Positions 31,052 to 36,680 of a stretch of DNA of 42,228 nucleotides are shown one piece after another. Below the pieces are notes generated by a model, which worked only from the letters and a program-made list of their open reading frames with translations, searched no databases and was not told the DNA's origin. Positions within the stretch are counted from its first letter, which is position 1, and each line of letters begins with the position of its first letter. Origin of the DNA: Chloroflexota bacterium (GTDB lineage: Bacteria; Chloroflexota; Dehalococcoidia; DSTF01; RBG-16-68-14). Location of the stretch: the NCBI GenBank assembly GCA_003228685.1, contig QIFC01000125.1:1-42228 (forward strand). Reading direction: 5' to 3'. A program made the position numbers and the translations under genes.

Positions 31052-31137
31052 ATGCGGTTTCAAAGCAACCGCATGGTGAACCTTCGGTTCACCCAGCCGC
31101 AGTCGCCATGGCGACTGCAAGCCCGCCGGAGGCGGGC
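31052..31137. repeat. Hairpin element copy 7, four hairpins
   Basis: ATGCGGTT/AACCGCAT (31052-31074), GGTGAACCttcGGTTCACC (31075-31093), GCAGTCGC/GCGACTGC (31099-31118) and GCCCGCCggaGGCGGGC (31121-31137). The array ends one base from the stop codon of the cohesin/dockerin gene at 31139. Confidence 0.85.
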
Positions 31138-31138
31138 C

Positions 31139-31831
31139 TTATGGCGGGAGGCTGCCAATCAGCCCGGCGCTGAACTGGAGGATCAGCGCCGCGTCGAGCG
31201 GATTCGTCGTGCCATCGCCGCTCGTATCGCCGGCGTCCGGGCAAGGCAACGTGTTGATCAGCCCCGCCGAGAGCTGCAGGATCAGCGCCGCGTCGAGCGG
31301 ATTCACCACCCCATCGCAGCTAGCGTCGCCGATCAGGTCCGTGCCGGAACAGACGGCCTCGCCGTCGACGACGATCGGGAACAGGTCATTTAGCCCCCCG
31401 AGGTCCGCGTCGGTCAGCACGAAGATGTCGATCTCCAGCGCGCTCGTGCCCGCGGCCACGCACCTGAACGTGAAGGAACCGAGGTCGAGGTCGCCGGCAA
31501 TACCCCTGGCTGAGGCGCCCGTCACCCGCGCCGACGAGTCCGACAAGTGCTCGTTACAGACGCCGCCCTGGAACGCCGTGCAGCCCGTCGACTCCAGGAT
31601 CAGCGGATCGAACTCAATGTCGATCGTCCAGGCGCCCAGCTCCGGCACGACGGCGATGTTCAGCGTCGCGGAGCCTGATTCGCCCACCTCCATCGCCAGC
31701 GATTCCATACTGAGCGTCACGCCGCCGCCAGCCGGCCCGGCGGCGTCCGTCGGCGCCGCGCCTCCCACCACGAGCGCGCCCGCCGTCACGACGATCACAA
31801 TCGCCGCGATTGCTGCTGTGCTTCGTCTCAC
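31139..31831 (-). CDS. Secreted protein with cohesin-like and dockerin-like domains
   Basis: 230 residues from GTG 31831 (SD AGGAGG 8 nt upstream). The signal peptide is RRSTAAIAAIVIVVTAGALV. A cohesin-like beta sandwich covers about 35-155 (VTLSMESLAMEVGESGSATL, then VPELGAWTIDIEFDPLILES and VTGASARGIAGDLDLGSFTF). Two dockerin-type calcium-binding repeats end the protein (GDASCDGVVNPLDAALILQL and GDTSGDGTTNPLDAALILQF). Having a binding domain and its usual ligand domain in one chain suggests self-assembly or mounting on another surface protein; the role outside cellulosomes is poorly known. It is flanked by hairpin elements on both sides; element 8 lies in its 5' leader. Confidence 0.82.
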   Translation of the reverse strand: MRRSTAAIAAIVIVVTAGALVVGGAAPTDAAGPAGGGVTLSMESLAMEVGESGSATLNIAVVPELGAWTIDIEFDPLILESTGCTAFQGGVCNEHLSDSSARVTGASARGIAGDLDLGSFTFRCVAAGTSALEIDIFVLTDADLGGLNDLFPIVVDGEAVCSGTDLIGDASCDGVVNPLDAALILQLSAGLINTLPCPDAGDTSGDGTTNPLDAALILQFSAGLIGSLPP

Positions 31832-31857
31832 GCTGGCCACCTCCTGCAGTGTGCGCC

Positions 31858-31901
31858 GCAGTTTGCCCAAGCAAACTGCATAGCTGACCGGGACGGTCAG
31901 C
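31858..31901. repeat. Hairpin element copy 8, in the leader of the cohesin/dockerin gene
   Basis: GCAGTTTGC (31858-31866) with GCAAACTGC (31871-31879), then GCTGACC/GGTCAGC (31883-31901). The element sits between the extended -10 at 31904-31912 and the GTG start, so it is probably transcribed as part of the leader, ending 27 nt before the start codon. Confidence 0.8.
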
Positions 31902-31903
31902 CG

Positions 31904-31912
31904 AGTGTAGCA
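31904..31912 (-). promoter_or_regulatory. Extended -10 box (TGCTACACT) of the cohesin/dockerin gene
   Basis: TGC-TACACT on the minus strand, about 73 bp before GTG 31831, with hairpin element 8 in between. No -35 is evident. Confidence 0.5.
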
Positions 31913-31964
31913 TGCTGCTCGCACACCAAGCGGGCCGATCTCCGCCCAACCGCCATTCGCCGTA

Positions 31965-31985
31965 GGGGCGCTGCTTGCCGCGCCC
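31965..31985. repeat. GTAGGGGCG hairpin without insert
   Basis: GGGGCG (31965-31970) and CGCGCCC (31979-31985) form a short hairpin with TGCTTGC in the loop. Flanks on both sides (TTCGCCGTAGGGGCGC and GCTTGCCGCGCCCTCC) match those around hairpin element 3, which carries an extra double hairpin in this loop. Worn first/second-stem fragments follow to about 32012. Confidence 0.75.
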
Positions 31986-32022
31986 TCCTCGCTGCAAGGT
32001 CACCAAGCCCGCCTTAGGCCGT

Positions 32023-32844
32023 CTACTCGCTCGTGCTAGCTGCCAATCTATCGAGCGTCGGACGCAGGATCATCGTGTACGTGTCCGCGATCGCCGTCTC
32101 GCGATGCTCGCGTTGTGCGGCGAGCCGGTTAGGGTCCGTCACCACAGCCATGAACGCCCGTTTGCTGGGGAACGCGTTAAAGCGCACCTGGTCCCACGAC
32201 CGGCCGTCGCCGATGATCGTCCCCTCCACGCCGAACCACCCCGAAATCCGCACGCCCGCCGGTACCGCGACATCCGCAGCGTGGTTCTGGTACTGCACCA
32301 TCCCCGTATCGGCCTGTCCTGGGTGGAAGCGGATCACATGGATCACCGTCACCGGCCCGTCCTCGTCCGTCGGCGGGTGCGGCACCTCGCTCCAATCGAC
32401 ACCCTCGTTCCAAGAAAAAATCGGCGTGCAGCCCATCACGATCGTCTCGGCCATGCCCGCCGCCTTGTGTACGTGCTTCTCCTGGAAGTCCGCGCGCGAC
32501 TGCATCTCGACGAACGACCGGCGCGTCGCGTACTTCACGATGCCCACGCGGTCCCACTTCGGCGTATCGCCCAGGAGCTGCGTGTCCACATCCGCGACGA
32601 ACACCGGCTCCGCGCCAATCTTAGCCAGCACATCGATCGGGCTGTAGCGCTCGTCGGCCTCGCGTCCGGATATTGGCTCGCTCGGTTGCCCGTCCGAAGG
32701 TGGGCCGTACGCTGCCACCTCGCGATACCGCATCAGATTCACCATCCACACCGGCCCGTCCTCATCGGGCGGCGTCATCGCCAGCCGCATCCCGTAGTCC
32801 CGGTCGATCGTCCCGTAGCTCGGCCCGGCCGTCTCATTCGTCAT
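32023..32844 (-). CDS. Two-domain DUF1330-like (dimeric alpha/beta barrel) protein
   Basis: 273 residues from ATG 32844 (SD GAGAGGAG 8 nt upstream). After a short leader (GPSYGTIDRDYGMRLAMTPP), two similar ferredoxin-like alpha/beta modules follow: first PVWMVNLMRYREVAAY ... RVGIVKYATRRSFVEMQSRA, second VTVIHVIRFHPGQA ... QVRFNAFPSKRAFMAVVTDP. The repeated strand-plus-'FPSKRAFMAVV.DP' pattern is that of DUF1330/EthD-like stress-responsive dimeric barrels, here as a tandem fusion. Enzymatic function is unknown. A truncated relative with the same N-terminal motif starts at 33091. Confidence 0.75.
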   Translation of the reverse strand: MTNETAGPSYGTIDRDYGMRLAMTPPDEDGPVWMVNLMRYREVAAYGPPSDGQPSEPISGREADERYSPIDVLAKIGAEPVFVADVDTQLLGDTPKWDRVGIVKYATRRSFVEMQSRADFQEKHVHKAAGMAETIVMGCTPIFSWNEGVDWSEVPHPPTDEDGPVTVIHVIRFHPGQADTGMVQYQNHAADVAVPAGVRISGWFGVEGTIIGDGRSWDQVRFNAFPSKRAFMAVVTDPNRLAAQREHRETAIADTYTMILRPTLDRLAASTSE

Positions 32845-32872
32845 CGAATAGCTCCTCTCGCGCTCGTGGAGG

Positions 32873-32881
32873 AGTTTAGCA
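32873..32881 (-). promoter_or_regulatory. Extended -10 box (TGCTAAACT) of the DUF1330-like gene
   Basis: TGC-TAAACT on the minus strand, 29 bp before ATG 32844. Upstream of it lies a hairpin array (32915-33069) rather than a -35 element. Confidence 0.55.
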
Positions 32882-33091
32882 GACGATAGTCGGCCGCCTG
32901 CCGCCAGCGCTGTAGGGGCGGCGCTTGCCCCGCCCAACCGCCAGCCAGCAGCGGTTGCGGAGCAACCGCAAGGCGACCGCAGGTCGCCCGTTTGCTTGGC
33001 AAACTGCCAAGCCCACCGAAGGTGGGCCGTACTCCCGGTCCACCGTGCTGTAGCTCACCGCAGGTGAGCCGCTGCCGTCGTTGTCGCTCAT
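32876..33091 (-). pseudogene. Truncated DUF1330-like paralogue invaded by hairpin elements
   Basis: ATG 33091 has a good SD (GGAAGGAG) and its own extended -10 (33127-33135). The first residues (MSDNDGSGSPAVSYSTVDRE, then YGP) parallel the intact gene's start, which also has a SYGTIDRDYG motif. After that the frame is made only of hairpin-element sequence and ends at 32876-32878. One hairpin (33053-33069) even encodes the SPAVS inside the conserved part. This is a gene start whose body was lost or replaced by the repeats. Confidence 0.65.
32915..33069. repeat. Hairpin element copy 9, six-hairpin array
   Basis: In order: GGGGCGG..CCCCGCCC (32915-32935), GCGGTTGC/GCAACCGC (32951-32969), GGCGACCgcaGGTCGCC (32972-32988), GTTTGC/GCAAAC (32990-33004), GCCCACCgaaGGTGGGC (33011-33027), GCTCACCgcaGGTGAGC (33053-33069). 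The last lies inside the reading frame of the truncated paralogue. Confidence 0.85.
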
Positions 33092-33117
33092 TGGTCGCTC
33101 CTTCCAAGTACTTACGC

Positions 33118-33231
33118 TGCGGTGGGAGTTTAGCAGACGTCCAGCCAGCCAGATGAAGCGGAGCCCGCAGATTCGAAGAATCTGCATAGCTGACCGCAGG
33201 TCACCCGTCGCAATGCGGCGGGAGTTTAGCA
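33118..33231. repeat. 18-bp promoter-containing duplication around hairpin element 10
   Basis: TGCGGTGGGAGTTTAGCA (33118-33135) recurs as TGCGGCGGGAGTTTAGCA (33214-33231), one mismatch. Each contains the minus-strand extended -10 TGCTAAACT. Element 10 (GCAGATT/AATCTGC at 33167-33185, TGACCgcaGGTCA at 33191-33203) lies between them. Confidence 0.75.
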
Positions 33232-33268
33232 TGCGCAGGGCGGTCGTCAGCCAACCGTCAGCCCGACA

Positions 33269-33311
33269 GCGCCGCAGGCGCGTCGGCGAGCGACCGGCCT
33301 CGCAGAGCCTA
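33269..33311. repeat. Hairpin plus 25-nt conserved tail, right copy
   Basis: GCGCCgcaGGCGC (33269-33281) followed shortly by the 25-nt block 33287-33311, identical to 29130-29154. The right copy lies just upstream of the PLP-enzyme gene, whose TAGAAT -10-like box is at 33325-33330. Confidence 0.75.
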
Positions 33312-33359
33312 ATACCAGACCCGATAGAATGCCCGCGAGCGACAAGGAGGACACCCACC

Positions 33360-34703
33360 ATGAAACTGCCAGCCAAAGGCAAGACCCGCGACGAGCTGGA
33401 CCAGCAGCTCAAACTCGAGGCCGCCAAGGACGTCGACTGGAAGGGCGGCAAGATCTGGACCCTCGTCTACTACGCCGGTGACGACGTCGCCGAAGTGCTG
33501 GGCGACACCTTCACCCAGTACCTCTACACCAACGGCCTCGGCCCCACCGCGTTCAAGAGCCTCCAGCGCTTCGAATCGGAAGTCATCGCCATGACGGCCG
33601 ACCTCCTCGGTGCGCCCGCGGCTGGCGAGCAGCCGGGCGCCATCGGCAACATGACGACGGGCGGCACCGAGAGCATCCTCATGGCCCTCAAGTCCGCCCG
33701 CGACTGGGCCCGCGACCAGATGCCCCACATCAAGCAGCCCGAGATCGTCGTGCCCATCACGGCCCACCCCGCCTTCGACAAGGCCGCCCACTACCTCAGC
33801 GTCAAGCTCGTCCCCGTCCCCATCGGCGACGACCTCCGCGTCGACCTCGCCCAGGCTGAGGCCGCCATCACCGACAACACCATCATGGTCGTCGGCTCCG
33901 CGCCCAACTACCCCTACGGCACTATCGACGACATCCCCAAGCTCGCCTCCATGGCCCTCGCTCGCGGCATCCTCTGCCACGTCGACTCCTGCCTCGGCGG
34001 CTTCTTCCTCCCCTTCATGCGCAAGTTAGGCGAACCGGTGCCGCGCTTCGACTTCGCCGTCCCCGGCGTTACCACCATTTCCGCCGACCTCCACAAGTAC
34101 GGCTACTCCGTCCGCGGCACCTCGACCATCATGTATCGCAGCGGAGACCTGCGACGCTATCAGTTCCACAGCCGCGCCGACTGGCCGGGCGGCCTCTACG
34201 GCTCCCCGACCATGACCGGCAGCCGCCCCGGCGCCGCCATTGCGGCCTCATGGGCGCTCATGAACTACCTCGGCGAAGAGGGCTACCTGGAGCGCGTCAA
34301 GTCGACCATGGACACCACGCGGAAGCTCATCGCCGGCATCAACGCCATCCCCGGCCTCACCGTCCGAGGCGAGCCCGACATGGCCGTGCTCGCCTTCGGC
34401 TCCGACGACTTCGACTGTTATGCCCTCTCCAGCGCCATGCGCAAGCGAGAGTGGGACCTGGAGCGGCTCCAGCGCCCGAAGAACCTGCACCTCGTCATCA
34501 CGCCCAACCACGCCGGCGTCGCGGACCAATTCCTCGACGACCTCCGCGAGGCCTCCGACGAAGTCCGCGACCAGCCCGCCACAGAGAGCGGCGAACCGGC
34601 CATCTACGGCGCCCTGGAGTCAGTCGAAGACACCTCCAACCTCAACGACCTCATCCTCGGGTTCATTGATGGCCTGACCAGAGTAGACGCCGACGGCTCG
34701 TAG
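33360..34703 (+). CDS. PLP-dependent sphingosine-1-phosphate-lyase-like enzyme
   Basis: 447 residues from ATG 33360 (SD AAGGAGG at 33344-33350). A group-II decarboxylase fold: GGTES (101-105) binds the PLP phosphate, His136 in ITAHPAFDKA stacks on the ring, Asp209 in CHVDSCLGGFFLPF pairs with the pyridine N, and Lys246 in SADLHKYGYS is the Schiff-base lysine. KYGYSVRGTSTIMYR and TMTGSRPGAAIAASWALM match S1P lyases more than glutamate decarboxylases. The enzyme would cleave a phosphorylated long-chain base, or be a related aldolase/decarboxylase. An upstream extension to 33081 in frame is repeat sequence, not protein. The stop is directly followed by a hairpin array. Confidence 0.85.
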   Translation: MKLPAKGKTRDELDQQLKLEAAKDVDWKGGKIWTLVYYAGDDVAEVLGDTFTQYLYTNGLGPTAFKSLQRFESEVIAMTADLLGAPAAGEQPGAIGNMTTGGTESILMALKSARDWARDQMPHIKQPEIVVPITAHPAFDKAAHYLSVKLVPVPIGDDLRVDLAQAEAAITDNTIMVVGSAPNYPYGTIDDIPKLASMALARGILCHVDSCLGGFFLPFMRKLGEPVPRFDFAVPGVTTISADLHKYGYSVRGTSTIMYRSGDLRRYQFHSRADWPGGLYGSPTMTGSRPGAAIAASWALMNYLGEEGYLERVKSTMDTTRKLIAGINAIPGLTVRGEPDMAVLAFGSDDFDCYALSSAMRKREWDLERLQRPKNLHLVITPNHAGVADQFLDDLREASDEVRDQPATESGEPAIYGALESVEDTSNLNDLILGFIDGLTRVDADGS

Positions 34704-34892
34704 GGGCGGCCCTTGGCCCGCCCCTCCTTCCCTCCCGCGCGACAGCGTAGGGGCGGTGCTTGCCCCGCCCACGCCATCTGCAAACCCGAAGTTTGCTACG
34801 CAAACTGCAAGGTGACCCGCAGGTCACCCAGGGGCCCGGCCCTTGGCCCGCCCCAGGCTCGACTCGTAGGGGAGGGTCTTCAGACCCTCCCG
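34702..34892. repeat. Hairpin element copy 11, array after the PLP-enzyme gene
   Basis: GGGGCGG..CCGCCCC (34704-34725), GGGGCGG..CCCCGCCC (34750-34770), AGTTTGC/GCAAACT (34790-34806), GGTGACC/GGTCACC (34811-34828), a further GGGGCCCGG-type hairpin (from 34831) and GGGAGGGTC/GACCCTCCC (34870-34891). It begins at the stop codon; the first hairpins may end transcription. Confidence 0.8.
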
Positions 34893-34941
34893 CGGCTACG
34901 AAGAACACGGAGTTACATGACACGGCCGGACAATCGCGCTC

Positions 34942-35003
34942 AGTATCTGCTAAGAACTACGCTAACCCTGGCTGGATATCTTAGTTAAGTATCTGCTAAG
35001 ATA
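34942..35003 (+). promoter_or_regulatory. Promoter/operator region of the P450 operon
   Basis: AGTATCTGCTAAGA occurs exactly twice (34942-34955 and 34988-35001, 46 bp apart). The second copy is part of the palindrome TATCT-GCTA-AGATA (34990-35003), and an inverted TATCTTAG lies at 34977-34984, pairing with CTAAGATA. The second copy also offers an extended -10 (TGC-TAAGAT, 34994-35002). The region is strikingly AT-rich compared with its surroundings. It looks like binding sites for a dimeric regulator over the P450 promoter. Confidence 0.6.
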
Positions 35004-35058
35004 ATCGTTGAAACTTCACCTAGCCGCAAGCTAGGCGAGATAGATGGAGGCCACCAGC

Positions 35059-36336
35059 ATGGTAGTAGAAAAGACCAGGGAGCCTGCGAAGAAGAGTCAG
35101 GAGCGCGACTGGGCGACGGACTACGACATCTTCGCCAAGCAGTACATCAAGGACCCCTTCCCCATCTGGGACAAGCTGCGCGACGAGTGTCCCGTCGCCC
35201 ATACGGAGCGCTGGGGCGGCTCCTGGATGCCGACGCGATACGATGACCTGTTCAACATCGCGCGCGACATCGAGCACTTCTCATCGCGCGAGGTACTGGT
35301 CGCCCCCGGCGGCCCGCCTCCAGAGGAGGGCGAAGAGCAGGAGGGCTGGGACGATGAAGACGTGCCGGAGGCCCTGCGCGACTACGCGCCCGAGGCCCCG
35401 CCCATCACGTCCGACCCGCCGATCCACACCTGGGCGCGCAAGCTCCTCCTGAAGCCCTTCTCCGCGAAGGAGATCGCCAAGTTTGAGCAGCTCACGCGCG
35501 ACAACTGCAACGAGCTGATCGACGGCTTCATTGACAAGGGCCGCTGCGACGGCGCCGTTGACTATGCGCAGCAGATCCCCTCCTACGTGATCGCCTGCAT
35601 GCTCGGCATTCCCAAGGACATGACAGCCCAGTTCACGAGCTGGGTGCAGAACTTCCTGGAGTTGGGCCTCACCAACACCGACTTGCAGGCCGAGTCAGGC
35701 CGCGAGATCTTCACATTCCTATATGAACAGATCGAGGACCACAAAGCGAACCCCAAGAACGACCTGATTGACTATCTCCTAAACGAAAAGGTCGATGGTG
35801 AGCCAGTGCCCGACACGCACGTGCTGGGAACGTGCTTCCTCATCCTGCTCGCCGGCATCGACACCACGTGGAGTTCGATCGGCTCAGCGTTCTGGCACCT
35901 GGCGCAGCACCCCGAAGACCGCAAGCGCCTGATCGAAGAGCCGGAGTTGATGCCGTTGGCGATCGAAGAGTTGCTGCGCGCCTACTCGCCGGTCACCATG
36001 GCCCGCTACATTGCCGAGGACACCGACTACAACGGCTGTCCGATGAAGGAAGGCGATCGTCTGCTGATGAACTTCCCGGCGGCGAATCGCGACCCGCGCA
36101 AGTTTGAGAACCCAGACGAGGTGATCCTCGACCGCGCGAACAATCCGCACATCGCGTTTGGCGTAGGCATCCACCGCTGCGCAGGATCGAACCTAGCCCG
36201 CATGGAGATGCAGGTCTCGATCGAAGAGTTTCTGAAGCGCATCCCGGACTTCAGGCTGGAAGACCCTGACGCCGTCACGTGGGCAGGCGGACAGGTGCGC
36301 GGCCCGCGCAAAATGGGGCTCGTGTTCGAAGCGTAA
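35059..36336 (+). CDS. Cytochrome P450
   Basis: 425 residues from ATG 35059, for which GGAGG at 35046-35050 is the SD; ATG 35044 is in frame but lies before it. Soluble bacterial P450 with I-helix LLAGIDTTWSSIG (oxygen-activation Asp-Thr), the ExxR pair in IEELLRAYSP, and the heme loop HIAFGVGIHRCAGSNLARME with ligand Cys374. An acidic insert (EEGEEQEGWDDEDVPEALRD) lies in the N-terminal third. It should hydroxylate a small hydrophobic substrate using the ferredoxin encoded 30 bp downstream; the reductase is not in the window. The substrate is unknown. Confidence 0.93.
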   Translation: MVVEKTREPAKKSQERDWATDYDIFAKQYIKDPFPIWDKLRDECPVAHTERWGGSWMPTRYDDLFNIARDIEHFSSREVLVAPGGPPPEEGEEQEGWDDEDVPEALRDYAPEAPPITSDPPIHTWARKLLLKPFSAKEIAKFEQLTRDNCNELIDGFIDKGRCDGAVDYAQQIPSYVIACMLGIPKDMTAQFTSWVQNFLELGLTNTDLQAESGREIFTFLYEQIEDHKANPKNDLIDYLLNEKVDGEPVPDTHVLGTCFLILLAGIDTTWSSIGSAFWHLAQHPEDRKRLIEEPELMPLAIEELLRAYSPVTMARYIAEDTDYNGCPMKEGDRLLMNFPAANRDPRKFENPDEVILDRANNPHIAFGVGIHRCAGSNLARMEMQVSIEEFLKRIPDFRLEDPDAVTWAGGQVRGPRKMGLVFEA

Positions 36337-36366
36337 CAGTCAGCAGAAAGAAGGTAAGGAAGCCCC

Positions 36367-36564
36367 ATGAAAGTTCGAGTAGATGCGGAGAAGTGCCAAG
36401 GCCATAACCGCTGCATCGCGCTCGCGGGCGACCTGTTCGACGTTGACGAACTCGGCTACGCCCACGAAGAGAACGATGGCGTCGTACCGCCCGAGCTAGA
36501 AGAGAAGGCCCGCCTCGCCGTCGACAACTGTCCGGAAGTCGCCATCAGCTTAGAAGACGATTAG
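36367..36564 (+). CDS. P450-type ferredoxin ([3Fe-4S] or [4Fe-4S])
   Basis: 65 residues. CQGHNRC (Cys10, His13, Cys16) and a distant NCPE (Cys55) give the C-x2-H-x2-C ... CP pattern of small ferredoxins that serve P450s. The second Cys of a four-Cys motif is His, so a [3Fe-4S] cluster is expected. GDLFDVDELGYAHEENDGVV is the usual acidic middle. It is co-transcribed with the P450 gene and ended by the terminator at 36595-36621. Confidence 0.92.
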   Translation: MKVRVDAEKCQGHNRCIALAGDLFDVDELGYAHEENDGVVPPELEEKARLAVDNCPEVAISLEDD

Positions 36565-36594
36565 CGCTAGCAAGCCTACCCATCCCGCACTCGA

Positions 36595-36621
36595 GAACGG
36601 CCCGCCTTGGGCGGGCCGTTC
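36595..36621 (+). terminator. Terminator of the P450-ferredoxin operon
   Basis: GAACGGCCCGCC (36595-36606) and GGCGGGCCGTTC (36610-36621) form a perfect 12-bp stem with a TTG loop, 31 bp after the ferredoxin stop. The U-tract is weak (CGTGT). Confidence 0.7.
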
Positions 36622-36680
36622 CGTGTCGCGATTAACTCACGCCCGCTAGCTCCCCACACCAGGCGCCGCTAATCTAAGCC

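Noticed and set aside
30141..31079. 312-residue plus-strand frame
   Set aside because: It is antisense to the DUF4389 gene and runs through hairpin elements; the His/Arg-rich translation has no fold signature.
33081..33359. N-terminal extension of the PLP enzyme to 33081
   Set aside because: The added residues come from the 25-nt repeat and hairpin element 10. ATG 33360 has a strong SD and fits the family start.
27247..34892. CRISPR array
   Set aside because: The repeated units vary in sequence, are themselves hairpins, are irregularly spaced over 8 kb and have no unique spacers or cas genes.
27497..35000. Genomic island integrated at the selenocysteine tRNA
   Set aside because: No second copy of the tRNA 3' end was found downstream in the window and no integrase gene is present; the repeats alone do not prove an island.
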